From NCBI GenBank assembly GCA_017936285.1, contig JAGBFU010000079.1, positions 1 to 55,255 of the forward strand: 55,255 nt of DNA, in the 5' to 3' direction. Origin of the DNA: Marinifilaceae bacterium (lineage in GTDB: Bacteria; Bacteroidota; Bacteroidia; Bacteroidales; Marinifilaceae). Positions 17,103-26,465 of this stretch are shown piece by piece. Positions within the stretch are counted from its first letter, which is position 1. Each line of letters opens with the position of its first letter. The notes beneath the pieces are model-generated. The model saw only the letters and a list, made by a program, of their open reading frames with translations. It had not been told where the DNA came from and did not search any database. A program made the translations under genes and the position numbers.

Positions 17103-17960
17103 ATGGCATATAATTTATTGAAAGGAAAGCGCGGTATTATTTTCGGCGCATTGAATGAGCAATCTATTGCATGGAAAGTTGCTGAAAAAGCAGTTGAGGA
17201 GGGAGCAACCATCACATTATCCAATACACCGGTAGCAGTTCGTATGGGCGAGGTTTCAGCCCTGGCCGAAAAATTAAATTGCGAAGTTATCGCAGCCGAT
17301 GCAACAAATGTCGAGGACCTTGAGAACGTATTCAAACGCTCTGTTGAGGTTCTTGGAGGACAAATTGACTTCGTACTACACTCTATCGGAATGTCTCCAA
17401 ATGTAAGAAAAAGAAGAACATATGATGATTTGGACTATAGTATGCTTGAAAAAACCCTTGATATCAGTGCAGTATCATTCCACAAAATGATTCAGGCAGC
17501 TAAGAAACAAGATGCAATTGCTGACTATGGTTCTATTTTGGCACTTAGCTATGTTGCTGCACAGCGTACATTCTACGGCTACAACGATATGGCTGATGCA
17601 AAAGCTCTGTTGGAATCTATTGCCCGCAGCTTTGGTTACATCTATGGTCGTGAGAAGCATGTTCGTATCAACACTATCTCGCAATCACCAACTATGACTA
17701 CCGCCGGATCCGGTGTTAAGGGAATGGATAAGTTATTCGACTTTGCAAATCGTATGTCTCCACTTGGAAATGCATCTGCAGAGGAGTGCGCAGACTATTG
17801 TATTGTAATGTTCTCGGATTTAACCAAAAAGGTTACTATGCAGAACCTATTTCACGATGGAGGATTCTCAAGCGTAGGAATGAGTTTGCGCGCGATGGCA
17901 ACCTACGAGAAGGGGCTTGACGAGTATAAAGATGAGAATGGCAATATTATCTACGGATAA
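17103..17960 (+). CDS. fabI: Enoyl-ACP reductase FabI
   Basis: A 285-residue short-chain-dehydrogenase-type enoyl-[acyl carrier protein] reductase, the NAD(P)H-dependent last step of each round of fatty-acid elongation. It begins MAYNLLKGKRGIIFGALNEQSIAWKV, a FabI-type nucleotide site with the internal SIA, has the family's LHSIGMSPN segment, and the catalytic Y-x6-K in YNDMADAK. It is slightly longer than E. coli FabI (262) through a C-terminal extension common in Bacteroidetes. It has its own promoter and terminator. Confidence 0.95.
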   Translation: MAYNLLKGKRGIIFGALNEQSIAWKVAEKAVEEGATITLSNTPVAVRMGEVSALAEKLNCEVIAADATNVEDLENVFKRSVEVLGGQIDFVLHSIGMSPNVRKRRTYDDLDYSMLEKTLDISAVSFHKMIQAAKKQDAIADYGSILALSYVAAQRTFYGYNDMADAKALLESIARSFGYIYGREKHVRINTISQSPTMTTAGSGVKGMDKLFDFANRMSPLGNASAEECADYCIVMFSDLTKKVTMQNLFHDGGFSSVGMSLRAMATYEKGLDEYKDENGNIIYG

Positions 17961-17991
17961 TCTAAAATACCAATTAATATTCAAAACATAC

Positions 17992-18017
17992 GGCTGGCCC
18001 TCAAAAGGTCAGCCTTT
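17992..18017 (+). terminator. Terminator after fabI, immediately before nhaC
   Basis: GGCTGGCC (17992-17999) pairs with GGTCAGCC (18007-18014) around a 7-nt loop, followed by only TTT. It ends 8 nt before the nhaC ATG, so it may also act on the downstream gene. Confidence 0.65.
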
Positions 18018-18025
18018 ATAACAAC

Positions 18026-19300
18026 ATGAAAAAAGGAGGATTTATATCGCTGCTTCCATTGGCAATATTTCTGGTCATATATTTAGTGACCTCGCTCATA
18101 ATAGGGGATTTTTACAAAATTCCAGTAGCAGTAGCATTTTTGATATCTTGCATAGTAGCCGTGCTAATGACAAAGGGGCCCCTGAAAGAGAGAGTTGCAA
18201 GCTTCAGCCGGGGAGCTTCGGACTCAAATATTATGCTGATGGTTTGGATTTTTATCCTTGCCGGAGCTTTCGCTTCAAGTGCAAAAGCAATGGGTTCAAT
18301 TGAAGCAACTGTAAATCTTACCCTCAATCTCCTTCCGGGCAACATGATTTTAGCAGGCCTATTTGTAGCAGCCTGCTTTATATCATTATCGTTGGGCACA
18401 TCTGTTGGAACAATTGTAGCATTGGTTCCAGTTGCCATCGGCATTGCAGACGAGATTGGTATGGACAAGGCCTATATTACAGCAATCGTTACAGGAGGTG
18501 CATTTTTCGGAGATAATCTCTCCTTCATATCAGACACTACTATTGCCGCAACCCAAACACAAGGGTGCGCTATGCGTGATAAATTCAAGGTCAACTCTAT
18601 GATTATTATGCCTGTAGCCATCATATTGCTGATATACTACATTATACGCGGTTCCCACCTTGATATTGTTACTCAGAATCAATCGGTAGAATGGCTTAAG
18701 ATTGTCCCATACATGCTTGTTATCATTACTGCACTATGCGGAATCAATGTATTGACGGTTCTTGTTATCGGCATCGTCTCAAGTATGGCTATAGGGATCT
18801 CAACCGGAGCAATAGATTGCTTTGATTTCATCGGTGCAATGGGCGATGGAATAGGTGGTATGGGAGAACTGATTACTGTAACGCTGCTTGCCGGGGGAAT
18901 GTTGGAGTTAATCCGAATAAACGGAGGCATGGAATACATCACCAACAAACTCACAACCAATGTGAAATCAAAACGAGGTGCTGAGTTAAGTATTGCTGCA
19001 CTTGTATCACTTACCAACTTATGCACAGCAAACAATACCATTGCAATCATAACCTCGGGCAAAATTGCCAAAGATATCTCCAGCCGTTTTAATCTAGATG
19101 CAAGAAAGGTGGCCTCTATTCTTGATACCTTCTCGTGCTTTGTTCAAGGAATTATCCCATATGGAGCTCAGATATTGATGGCATCGGGGCTTTCACAACT
19201 ATCCCCCATGGATATTATGAAACACTTATACTACCCGTATGGCATTGGTATTATTGCTCTTATCTCAATCTTAATCCGCTATCCGAAAAGATACTCATAG
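18026..19300 (+). CDS. NhaC-family Na+/H+ antiporter-like membrane protein
   Basis: A 424-residue polytopic inner-membrane protein with about 11-12 hydrophobic segments. The GGAFFGDNLSFISDTTIAATQTQG motif, written here in pieces as FFGDNLSFISDTT and AATQTQG, is the signature of NhaC-type antiporters, as is SLGTSVGTIVALVPVA. By family it exchanges cytoplasmic Na+ for H+, or an organic anion/amine pair; substrate cannot be read from sequence. A fabI terminator ends 8 nt before the start and no clear promoter was seen in the gap. Confidence 0.88.
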   Translation: MKKGGFISLLPLAIFLVIYLVTSLIIGDFYKIPVAVAFLISCIVAVLMTKGPLKERVASFSRGASDSNIMLMVWIFILAGAFASSAKAMGSIEATVNLTLNLLPGNMILAGLFVAACFISLSLGTSVGTIVALVPVAIGIADEIGMDKAYITAIVTGGAFFGDNLSFISDTTIAATQTQGCAMRDKFKVNSMIIMPVAIILLIYYIIRGSHLDIVTQNQSVEWLKIVPYMLVIITALCGINVLTVLVIGIVSSMAIGISTGAIDCFDFIGAMGDGIGGMGELITVTLLAGGMLELIRINGGMEYITNKLTTNVKSKRGAELSIAALVSLTNLCTANNTIAIITSGKIAKDISSRFNLDARKVASILDTFSCFVQGIIPYGAQILMASGLSQLSPMDIMKHLYYPYGIGIIALISILIRYPKRYS

Positions 19301-19358
19301 TTAAAAATTCGTATTCACAGATTATTACAAGCTAAGGTTAAAGTGTTAAGAGAAGTTT

Positions 19359-19389
19359 TTTGATAATTAAAATTTTATAACTACCTTTG
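19359..19389 (+). promoter_or_regulatory. Consensus promoter of the YidE-SusCD locus 2 operon
   Basis: TTTG (19359-19362), a 19-nt spacer and TACCTTTG (19382-19389) match the Bacteroidales consensus exactly, 38 nt before the YidE-like ATG. No other promoter was found before the second SusC. Confidence 0.75.
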
Positions 19390-19427
19390 TGGTTCGAAAA
19401 ACGGCTTAATGAATTAACCTTATAAAG

Positions 19428-21014
19428 ATGGCAGAACTATTCCAAAACTCCTACTTCTCACTATTCGTAATTGTGGCATTAGGCTACATGTTAGGTTCAA
19501 TAAAAATAAAGGGAGTTTCCTTAGATGTTTCGGCCGTTATCTTTATAGCACTACTATTTGGACATTGGGGAATTATCATACCGAAGGATATCCAAAATTT
19601 CGGAATGATTCTGTTTATATTTACTATAGGAATTCAGGCTGGTCCAGGATTTATAGACTCATTCAAAAGCAAAGGACGCGATTTGGCGATTCTTACTATT
19701 ATTCTGATACTCAGCGCAGGTGCTGTGTGCTGGATTTGTGCTAAATGTATAGGTATAGACGATGCCTCGGCAACGGGTCTGTTAGCAGGAGCATTGACAA
19801 GTACTCCGGGTTTGGCCTCGGCAATCGAGGCTACTAACGAGTTATCATCCATCGGCTATGGTATTGCATACCCATTTGGAGTTATTGGAGTAATACTCTT
19901 TGTAAAACTCCTTCCTCGCCTGATGAGATCTGATATCTCTGCTATTGAAAAGAATCTTGATTCGAAAAATGCAGAGTTACACCCTACTATCACAAGTCGC
20001 GTTATTTGTATCAATAACGAAAATATCTTCGGGAAAAGTATTGAGTCTCTACGCATAAGAACTATGACAGGTGCCACTATTTTCAAGATATTACATGAGA
20101 ACGAGGTTGTTCTACCACAAGCCGATACAAAACTACATAAAGGAGATTATATCCTGGCCTCAGGCACTACAGAATCAATAGAACAGCTTGCTATGCTAAT
20201 GGGACGTTTTGAAAACAAGGAGTTCCCAGCAGATGAGTTCCAGATTGAGCATGTATTACTTACCAATACAAAATTGGTTAACGAGACACTGGGCAAACTG
20301 AATCTGTTAAGTCGATTCGGAGCTACCGTAACAGTAATTCGCCGCTCTGGCATAGAGATTGCACCATCGCCAGACTTAAAGATGAAGTTTGCTGACAAGT
20401 TGAGTATTACAGCTCCCAAAGAGAGCATGAAACCTATAGCACAACTATTCGGAAACAATAGTAAAGCGGTCTCATCAACAGATTTCTTTCCTATTGCAGC
20501 AGGTATAGTTCTTGGAGTTTTATGCGGAAAGCTTACAATAAATATCGGAGATGGATTTGCATTCTCACCTGGGCTGACCGGTGGAGTGCTGCTTGTAGCA
20601 ATTACGCTAAGTGCAATAGGAAAGACAGGCCCTATTATGTGGACAATGTCGGGAAACTCAAACACTCTTCTCAGACAATTGGGACTGATTATGTTCCTCG
20701 CAGGAGTTGGAACTTCTGCAGGACAACATATTGTCTCGACATTTCAGGAGCATGGCGCTACCCTGTTCATTGTCGGAGGAGCTATAACACTAATCCCTAT
20801 GATTATTGCTACACTCCTGGCTCATTATGTATTTAAGATGAATATTCTATATCTACTAGGAGCTCTTACCGGAGGAATGACCAGTACCCCGGGATTGGCT
20901 GCATGCGACTCAATGACCAAAACCAACATTCCTACAGTTGCATACGCTACTGTATATCCTATTGCATTGGTTATGCTTATTGTGGTTATTCAACTTATTG
21001 CGGCAATTTTATAA
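19428..21014 (+). CDS. YidE/AspT-family transporter with RCK_C domains
   Basis: A 528-residue inner-membrane carrier of the aspartate:alanine exchanger (AspT) / YidE-YbjL family. Two membrane halves, each with a TSTPGLA motif (ALTSTPGLASAIEATN near residue 130 and GGMTSTPGLAACDS near 490), flank two cytoplasmic TrkA-C-like (RCK_C) domains between about 185 and 345 (IFGKSIESLRIRT; GDYILASGTTESI). Family members exchange amino acids or dicarboxylates. The stop is 27 nt before the second SusC start with no terminator between, so it probably leads that operon. Substrate is unproven. Confidence 0.9.
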   Translation: MAELFQNSYFSLFVIVALGYMLGSIKIKGVSLDVSAVIFIALLFGHWGIIIPKDIQNFGMILFIFTIGIQAGPGFIDSFKSKGRDLAILTIILILSAGAVCWICAKCIGIDDASATGLLAGALTSTPGLASAIEATNELSSIGYGIAYPFGVIGVILFVKLLPRLMRSDISAIEKNLDSKNAELHPTITSRVICINNENIFGKSIESLRIRTMTGATIFKILHENEVVLPQADTKLHKGDYILASGTTESIEQLAMLMGRFENKEFPADEFQIEHVLLTNTKLVNETLGKLNLLSRFGATVTVIRRSGIEIAPSPDLKMKFADKLSITAPKESMKPIAQLFGNNSKAVSSTDFFPIAAGIVLGVLCGKLTINIGDGFAFSPGLTGGVLLVAITLSAIGKTGPIMWTMSGNSNTLLRQLGLIMFLAGVGTSAGQHIVSTFQEHGATLFIVGGAITLIPMIIATLLAHYVFKMNILYLLGALTGGMTSTPGLAACDSMTKTNIPTVAYATVYPIALVMLIVVIQLIAAIL

Positions 21015-21041
21015 ATAAATATTAACCAAAATAACTGATAA

Positions 21042-23978
21042 ATGAAAAGAGCGTTTCTTTTGTTTGTCTCACTCTTATTGTGTACTACATTTGCCTATGC
21101 ACAAGAGAGTTTTACTGTCAGCGGAGTTGTCACCTCGGCTGAAGATAACGAAACTCTGATTGGTGTTGCTGTACAACAAGATGGGACTGCTTATGGAGTA
21201 ATTACCGATATTGATGGTAGATTCTCTATAAAGATTTCAGGAGTTGAAAAGGCAACTCTGAAATTCTCATATATGGGAATGGAGGAGCAGTACCGTGAAG
21301 TAACTGCTGAGACTCAAACATTAAACATCGCCCTAAAGTCTACCGTACAGATGGTAGAGGATGTTGTGGTTGTTGCATATGGAACCCGTAAAAAGGGAAC
21401 AATTGCAGGATCTGTATCAACCGTTAAAGGCGAAAGCATCGAAAGTGTTCCAACCGCAGGCTTTGATCAGGCTCTACAGGGAAAGACTCCAGGATTGCAG
21501 GTAACTGCAGTATCAGGAGAGCCAAGTAAAGCTGCCTCATTTCAGATTCGCGGAACCAACTCTATCAACTCAGGTACCTCTCCCCTGTTTATTCTGGATG
21601 GAGTACCTATTGAGAGTTCAGACTTTAATACAATATCACCAAGTGATATTGAGTCAGTTACCGTGCTGAAAGATGCATCCTCAACAAGTATTTACGGAGC
21701 TCGCGCTGCCAATGGTGTTATGGTTATCACTACAAAGCGAGGAGCAAATGCAAAAGAGAGAGCCAATATCACATTAAGAACTCAAATCGGTTTCTCTAAT
21801 CTTGCTAGGAGTGAATGGAATCTGATGAATACCAATGAGCGTATTCAATTTGAAAAGGAGATTGGTATTGATGATAACCAGGATTATGATATTTTAAGCC
21901 AAACAGATATTAATTGGCTTGATATGGTATTTAATGACAATGCTCTGCTACAAAGTTATGATTTATCTGTAGCTAGAGCTACAGATAAAACCAATTACTT
22001 CATTTCAGGAAACTTCTTTGACCAAGAGGGTATCGCCCAAGCCTCTACATTCCGAAGATATAGTTTAAGAGCAAACACAGACACCAAAGCGTCTGATAAG
22101 TTCAAGATTGGTAATAATACTATGTTTACCTACGAGGAGGTACAACAAGCAGATGATGGTGAGTACGCATTATATACTCCAATCTCGGCTTCTAGGTTTA
22201 TGCTTCCTTATTGGAATCCCTACAAAGCAGATGGCTCACTGGCATCTGACAAAGATGGAAGTTGGGCAGGTACAGGAGTAAATCCAATTGAGTGGATGGA
22301 CAATAATCCTCTTAAACATAAAAAGTATAAAATACTTAACGTTCTATATGCAGAATTAGAACCTGTCAAGGGATTAACTATTCGCTCTCAATTTGGTATT
22401 GACTACATACACTCTACAGCTGATATGAAGTCTTTCCCAAGTTTCCCACAAAATAACAATAGTGGAACAGCAGGAAAAACCACAAATGATATTATGTCAT
22501 TAAACATAACGAATACAGTTAATTACAAATTCTATAAAGATCAAATCCACTCATTTAACTTCTTGATAGGTCAGGAAGGTGTCAATTACACCTCCGATGG
22601 TTTCCAAGTTATAACTGCCGGTCAGAATAATGACTATCTGACGACTATATCAAATGGAACAAGAGCATTATCATGGGCAAATAGCTATTCAAGTTATTCA
22701 TTCCTTTCATTCTTTGGACGTGCAGAGTATAATTATGATTATAAATACTATGTAGATTTCTCGCTTCGTTCAGATGCGTCATCACGTTTTGGAACAGAGG
22801 GAAGATGGGGAACATTCTGGTCTGTGGGTCTTATGTGGAATATGAAGAAGGAGAAGTTTATGGAGAATGCAGATTGGCTTAATAATGCACAGTTCTCATT
22901 CAGTACCGGTACTTCAGGTAACTCATCAATTCCAAACTATGACCATCTGGAGTTAGTTGGAGGAGGAGCAGATTATAATGGAAATCCGGGTCTTGCAACC
23001 ACTAGTGAGGGAAACGAAAATCTTGGATGGGAAAAATTATGGTCAACCAACGTCGCTGCGCACTTTACCTTCTTAAACAATATCAACTTTGATATTGAAT
23101 TCTATAATAAACTTACAACCAACATGCTTATGTATGTACCTCAATCATACTCAAACAACGGCTATGGTTATAAGTGGGACAATATTGGAGCGATGGTAAA
23201 CCGTGGTGTCGAAGTTCAGTTGTCTATGGATATTTTAAAAGTCGGTGATTTCCGATGGAACATTGATGGAAATTTCTCATTCAACAAAAACAAAATTACT
23301 GAACTATACAACGGTCTGGATGAATATGAGATTTCTGGTTCCAACGTAAAATTGGTCAAAGGACACGCTGTAAGTGAACTTTACCTAAACAGATATGCCG
23401 GAGTTAACCCCATCAACGGAGAGCCACTGTGGTATGATAAAGACGGAAATATTACCAACGAATTCAGAGAGTCTGACAAAGTAATGACCGGAAAAAGTTA
23501 TATCGCTCCATGGCAAGGAGGTTTCGGAACTGCATTATCGTGGAAAGGACTTGCTCTAAATGCTCAATTCAGCTGGGTAGCAAAAAGATTTGTCATAAAC
23601 AACGACAGATTCTTTGAAGAGAGTAATGGAATGTACTCTGTATATAATCAATCAAAAAGATTACTTTATGATAGATGGAAAAAACCTGGAGACATTACCG
23701 ATATCCCTAAATATGGATATACTCCTGAGTTTGATTCCCACCTTATGGAGGATGCATCTTTCCTACGCTTGAAGAATTTAATGTTAAGCTATTCATTACC
23801 GTCTTCATTATTGAAAAAGAGTAAATTCATTAGTAACATTAGAGTATATGCTCAGGGACAGAATTTATTAACATTCACTAAATTCAGTGGAATTGATCCT
23901 GAAGGCGTTGGAAATCTGTATCAAGCACAATATCCAATGTCTCGTCAATACTCATTTGGACTTGAACTTGGATTCTAA
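21042..23978 (+). CDS. SusC/RagA-family TonB-dependent outer-membrane transporter (locus 2)
   Basis: A 978-residue SusC/RagA protein: signal peptide to FAYAQ (residue 21), carboxypeptidase-regulatory-like domain (about 25-105, VSGVVTSAEDNETLIGVAV), TonB-box region VEDVVVVAYGTRKKG, plug (about 110-245) with LQGKTPGLQV, RGTNSINSGTSPLFILDG and STSIYGARAANGV, and a barrel ending LELGF. All landmarks are canonical. It pairs with SusD 8 nt downstream. The surrounding operon encodes a subtilisin and LRR proteins and no carbohydrate enzyme, so a peptide ligand is the working guess. Confidence 0.96.
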   Translation: MKRAFLLFVSLLLCTTFAYAQESFTVSGVVTSAEDNETLIGVAVQQDGTAYGVITDIDGRFSIKISGVEKATLKFSYMGMEEQYREVTAETQTLNIALKSTVQMVEDVVVVAYGTRKKGTIAGSVSTVKGESIESVPTAGFDQALQGKTPGLQVTAVSGEPSKAASFQIRGTNSINSGTSPLFILDGVPIESSDFNTISPSDIESVTVLKDASSTSIYGARAANGVMVITTKRGANAKERANITLRTQIGFSNLARSEWNLMNTNERIQFEKEIGIDDNQDYDILSQTDINWLDMVFNDNALLQSYDLSVARATDKTNYFISGNFFDQEGIAQASTFRRYSLRANTDTKASDKFKIGNNTMFTYEEVQQADDGEYALYTPISASRFMLPYWNPYKADGSLASDKDGSWAGTGVNPIEWMDNNPLKHKKYKILNVLYAELEPVKGLTIRSQFGIDYIHSTADMKSFPSFPQNNNSGTAGKTTNDIMSLNITNTVNYKFYKDQIHSFNFLIGQEGVNYTSDGFQVITAGQNNDYLTTISNGTRALSWANSYSSYSFLSFFGRAEYNYDYKYYVDFSLRSDASSRFGTEGRWGTFWSVGLMWNMKKEKFMENADWLNNAQFSFSTGTSGNSSIPNYDHLELVGGGADYNGNPGLATTSEGNENLGWEKLWSTNVAAHFTFLNNINFDIEFYNKLTTNMLMYVPQSYSNNGYGYKWDNIGAMVNRGVEVQLSMDILKVGDFRWNIDGNFSFNKNKITELYNGLDEYEISGSNVKLVKGHAVSELYLNRYAGVNPINGEPLWYDKDGNITNEFRESDKVMTGKSYIAPWQGGFGTALSWKGLALNAQFSWVAKRFVINNDRFFEESNGMYSVYNQSKRLLYDRWKKPGDITDIPKYGYTPEFDSHLMEDASFLRLKNLMLSYSLPSSLLKKSKFISNIRVYAQGQNLLTFTKFSGIDPEGVGNLYQAQYPMSRQYSFGLELGF

Positions 23979-23986
23979 AATAAAGC

Positions 23987-25513
23987 ATGATTATGAAAAA
24001 GTTAACAATACATATTTTATTAACTGCTATCCTATTCTGCACAACATCTTGTTTGGATAAATTCCCTGAGGATCAAATCCCCGCAGATAAGGCAATTACT
24101 ACAGTTAACGAGGCAGACCAGGCAGTTATCGGTATCTACTCTGCATTCTTGAACTCGGCACTATATAGTGGATATCTGACTCTACTACCTGATCTTCAGT
24201 GCGATTTTGTCTATGCAGTAGAGGGATATACCAATACTTACGGTAATTTTTGGCGTTGGAATATAAAAGGGACTGATCGAGAAATTTCGGCAGTTTATGG
24301 AGCTCTATACGACGTTATCGGACGATGTAATTTCTTGTTCGAGTATCTTGACGATGTAGAAAAGAATACATACGATAACGATGATTTAGATCGCATTCAA
24401 CAATTTTATGGTGAAGCATATTTTGCACGAGCATTAGCATACGCTGAGCTAATTAAGTTGTATTGTGAATCTTACGAAAGCAAAGAAGATGCTGAGAGTA
24501 AATTGGGAGTCGTACTGAGATCTGAATATTATTCAGATAAAGTTCCCGAAAGAGCCTCACTTGAAGAGTCATATCAGTTTGTTCTGAACGACCTTGAAAA
24601 AGCGGAGTTATATCTAAAGTTAGACGAAGACTTCCCTAAAGGTTCTCTATTTAACTCAACATACTTTAATGAATATACTGTTCACGCTCTTCGAGCTCGT
24701 ATTGCTCTATACATGAAAAATTATGAGATGGCTATTGAAGAGTCAACCAAAGTTATTGAAAGTGGACAATACTTGTTATCAAGTGCTACTGACGAGTATG
24801 CATCTGGCATTACATATTTTGACTATATGTGGCAAACCGATAATGCTACCGAGATTATATGGAAAATCGGTTTCACTTCCACAAATCATGGAGGAGCATT
24901 AGGAACCATATTCTTTAACTACGATTATGTAAGTATGAAACCAGATTATGTACCTGCACAATGGGTTTTAGATCTATATGGAGCAAGCGACTATAGATAT
25001 CTAACCTATTTCCAGCAATACCAAACCGGCCATTCTCATGGTTTAAGTTGGCCTCTTTTGATTAAGTATTGGGGAAATACAAACCTATATAATGAGGCAC
25101 AGTTATTAAATATGTCTATGCCAAAGGTTTTCCGTTTAGCAGAGCAGTACCTTATCCGTGCTGAGGCATACGCATCTATTGATAATCCTAACTATACAAA
25201 AGCTGCCAATGATATTGCTACACTTAGAAAGTATCGATATGCTAATTTTGGTGGTGGAGTAAGTATGAATAAAGATAATGCTCTGGAGATTATTGAAGAG
25301 GAGCGTGTTAAAGAACTCTATATGGAGGGCTTCCGTCTTATGGACTTAAAGCGCTGGCATAAGGGATTTGAGCGTAAAGAGCAACAAAACTCACTACCTG
25401 AAGGCAGTTCTCTGAAGATTGAAAAAGATGATGCTCTATTTGTATGGCCAATTCCAAATCACGAATTGGAATCGCCAAATGCAAACATAAAACCCAATAA
25501 AAGTAACTCATAA
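23987..25513 (+). CDS. SusD/RagB-family surface lipoprotein (locus 2)
   Basis: A 508-residue SusD/RagB lipoprotein with lipobox CTTSC (Cys22) followed by LDKFPEDQIPADKA, the standard SusD start. The TPR-like helical core is seen in FYGEAYFARALAYAELIKLY, and the C-terminal signature in EEERVKELYMEGFRLMDLKRW, written here across the family's conserved LDLKRW-type end. It forms the lid of the SusC barrel encoded 8 nt upstream. Starts at 23987 and 23993 are both possible. Confidence 0.95.
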   Translation: MIMKKLTIHILLTAILFCTTSCLDKFPEDQIPADKAITTVNEADQAVIGIYSAFLNSALYSGYLTLLPDLQCDFVYAVEGYTNTYGNFWRWNIKGTDREISAVYGALYDVIGRCNFLFEYLDDVEKNTYDNDDLDRIQQFYGEAYFARALAYAELIKLYCESYESKEDAESKLGVVLRSEYYSDKVPERASLEESYQFVLNDLEKAELYLKLDEDFPKGSLFNSTYFNEYTVHALRARIALYMKNYEMAIEESTKVIESGQYLLSSATDEYASGITYFDYMWQTDNATEIIWKIGFTSTNHGGALGTIFFNYDYVSMKPDYVPAQWVLDLYGASDYRYLTYFQQYQTGHSHGLSWPLLIKYWGNTNLYNEAQLLNMSMPKVFRLAEQYLIRAEAYASIDNPNYTKAANDIATLRKYRYANFGGGVSMNKDNALEIIEEERVKELYMEGFRLMDLKRWHKGFERKEQQNSLPEGSSLKIEKDDALFVWPIPNHELESPNANIKPNKSNS

Positions 25514-25525
25514 TACCGACAAGAT

Positions 25526-26425
25526 ATGAAAAGATTTTTGATAATAGCAATGACAGCAATTACTCTTATAACAACTCTTGTTGGTTGCGAAACAGAGTAC
25601 ACAACATACAGCGGTTCTGAATATGTTATGTTTGCAGACTCTCTATCTGTGTTGGCAATTCAGAACAATGACGATATCTTTGATATTACCATAGGTTCAA
25701 CCACTACTTGTAACTATGATAGAACTATGGCTGTAGAGATTCTTGATCAGAGGAGTAATGCTATTGAAGGTTTTCACTACTCTATTCTATCCAATACAGT
25801 TACAATCAAAGCTGGAGAAAATACAACAAATGTTAAAGTCAAGGGTAATTATGACAATTTGCAGATAAATGACTCAATAGGTTTTACAATGAGTCTAATT
25901 GCAGATAAAACCTCTGAGTGGGATATATATCCCAACAGCAGAGAGACTAAAGTTCTTCTACAAAAAATCAAACCTTTTGATATTAACGCCTTTACAGGAT
26001 ATGCTGTTGTAACATCCACATTCCTATACGAGTACTCAACAAGCATGAATCGCTTAATTGAGACTACGATTGATACAACAGAAGATTGTACAATCGTAAT
26101 GCATGACTTTATCTATGATGGATATGACGTTAAGATTAAATTCGATACAACCGACGTACTGAATCCTCTTATTATGATGGAAGATCAAGTGATGGTTAGT
26201 ACTGGCGAGGCTTTTGGTACAATATATGGCGACGGCTACCTGAATATGTACTTAGCCCCACAATACACATCATACTATAGTACAAATGAAAACTTTATGT
26301 TCCAGTACTATGTTGTATATGTTCCGGGAATGGCAGAAGGGACAAACGTTGTTGGTCTATTTGCAAATACAATTAAATGGATCAGTGATGACGAAGCCGA
26401 AGAGATAAAACGGACAGGTTTTTAA
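25526..26425 (+). CDS. DUF4843/Calx-beta-like accessory lipoprotein (locus 2)
   Basis: A 299-residue lipoprotein, lipobox LVGC (Cys21). Residues about 30-150 resemble the Calx-beta-like domain found after SusD (EGFHYSILSNTVTIKAGENT, then NVKVKGNYDNL). The second half is beta-rich and unassigned; a DUF4984-like domain is possible. Probably a surface ligand-binding accessory of the SusCD pair. It lies 12 nt behind SusD. Confidence 0.65.
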   Translation: MKRFLIIAMTAITLITTLVGCETEYTTYSGSEYVMFADSLSVLAIQNNDDIFDITIGSTTTCNYDRTMAVEILDQRSNAIEGFHYSILSNTVTIKAGENTTNVKVKGNYDNLQINDSIGFTMSLIADKTSEWDIYPNSRETKVLLQKIKPFDINAFTGYAVVTSTFLYEYSTSMNRLIETTIDTTEDCTIVMHDFIYDGYDVKIKFDTTDVLNPLIMMEDQVMVSTGEAFGTIYGDGYLNMYLAPQYTSYYSTNENFMFQYYVVYVPGMAEGTNVVGLFANTIKWISDDEAEEIKRTGF

Positions 26426-26465
26426 CAAAAAAAGAAAAAGTAATAATAATATAATTAATTGAATC

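Noticed and set aside
20147..20665. Long minus-strand frame (172 codons) opposite the YidE-like gene
   Set aside because: It lies wholly inside a clear transporter gene; its composition mirrors the other strand and has no family resemblance.
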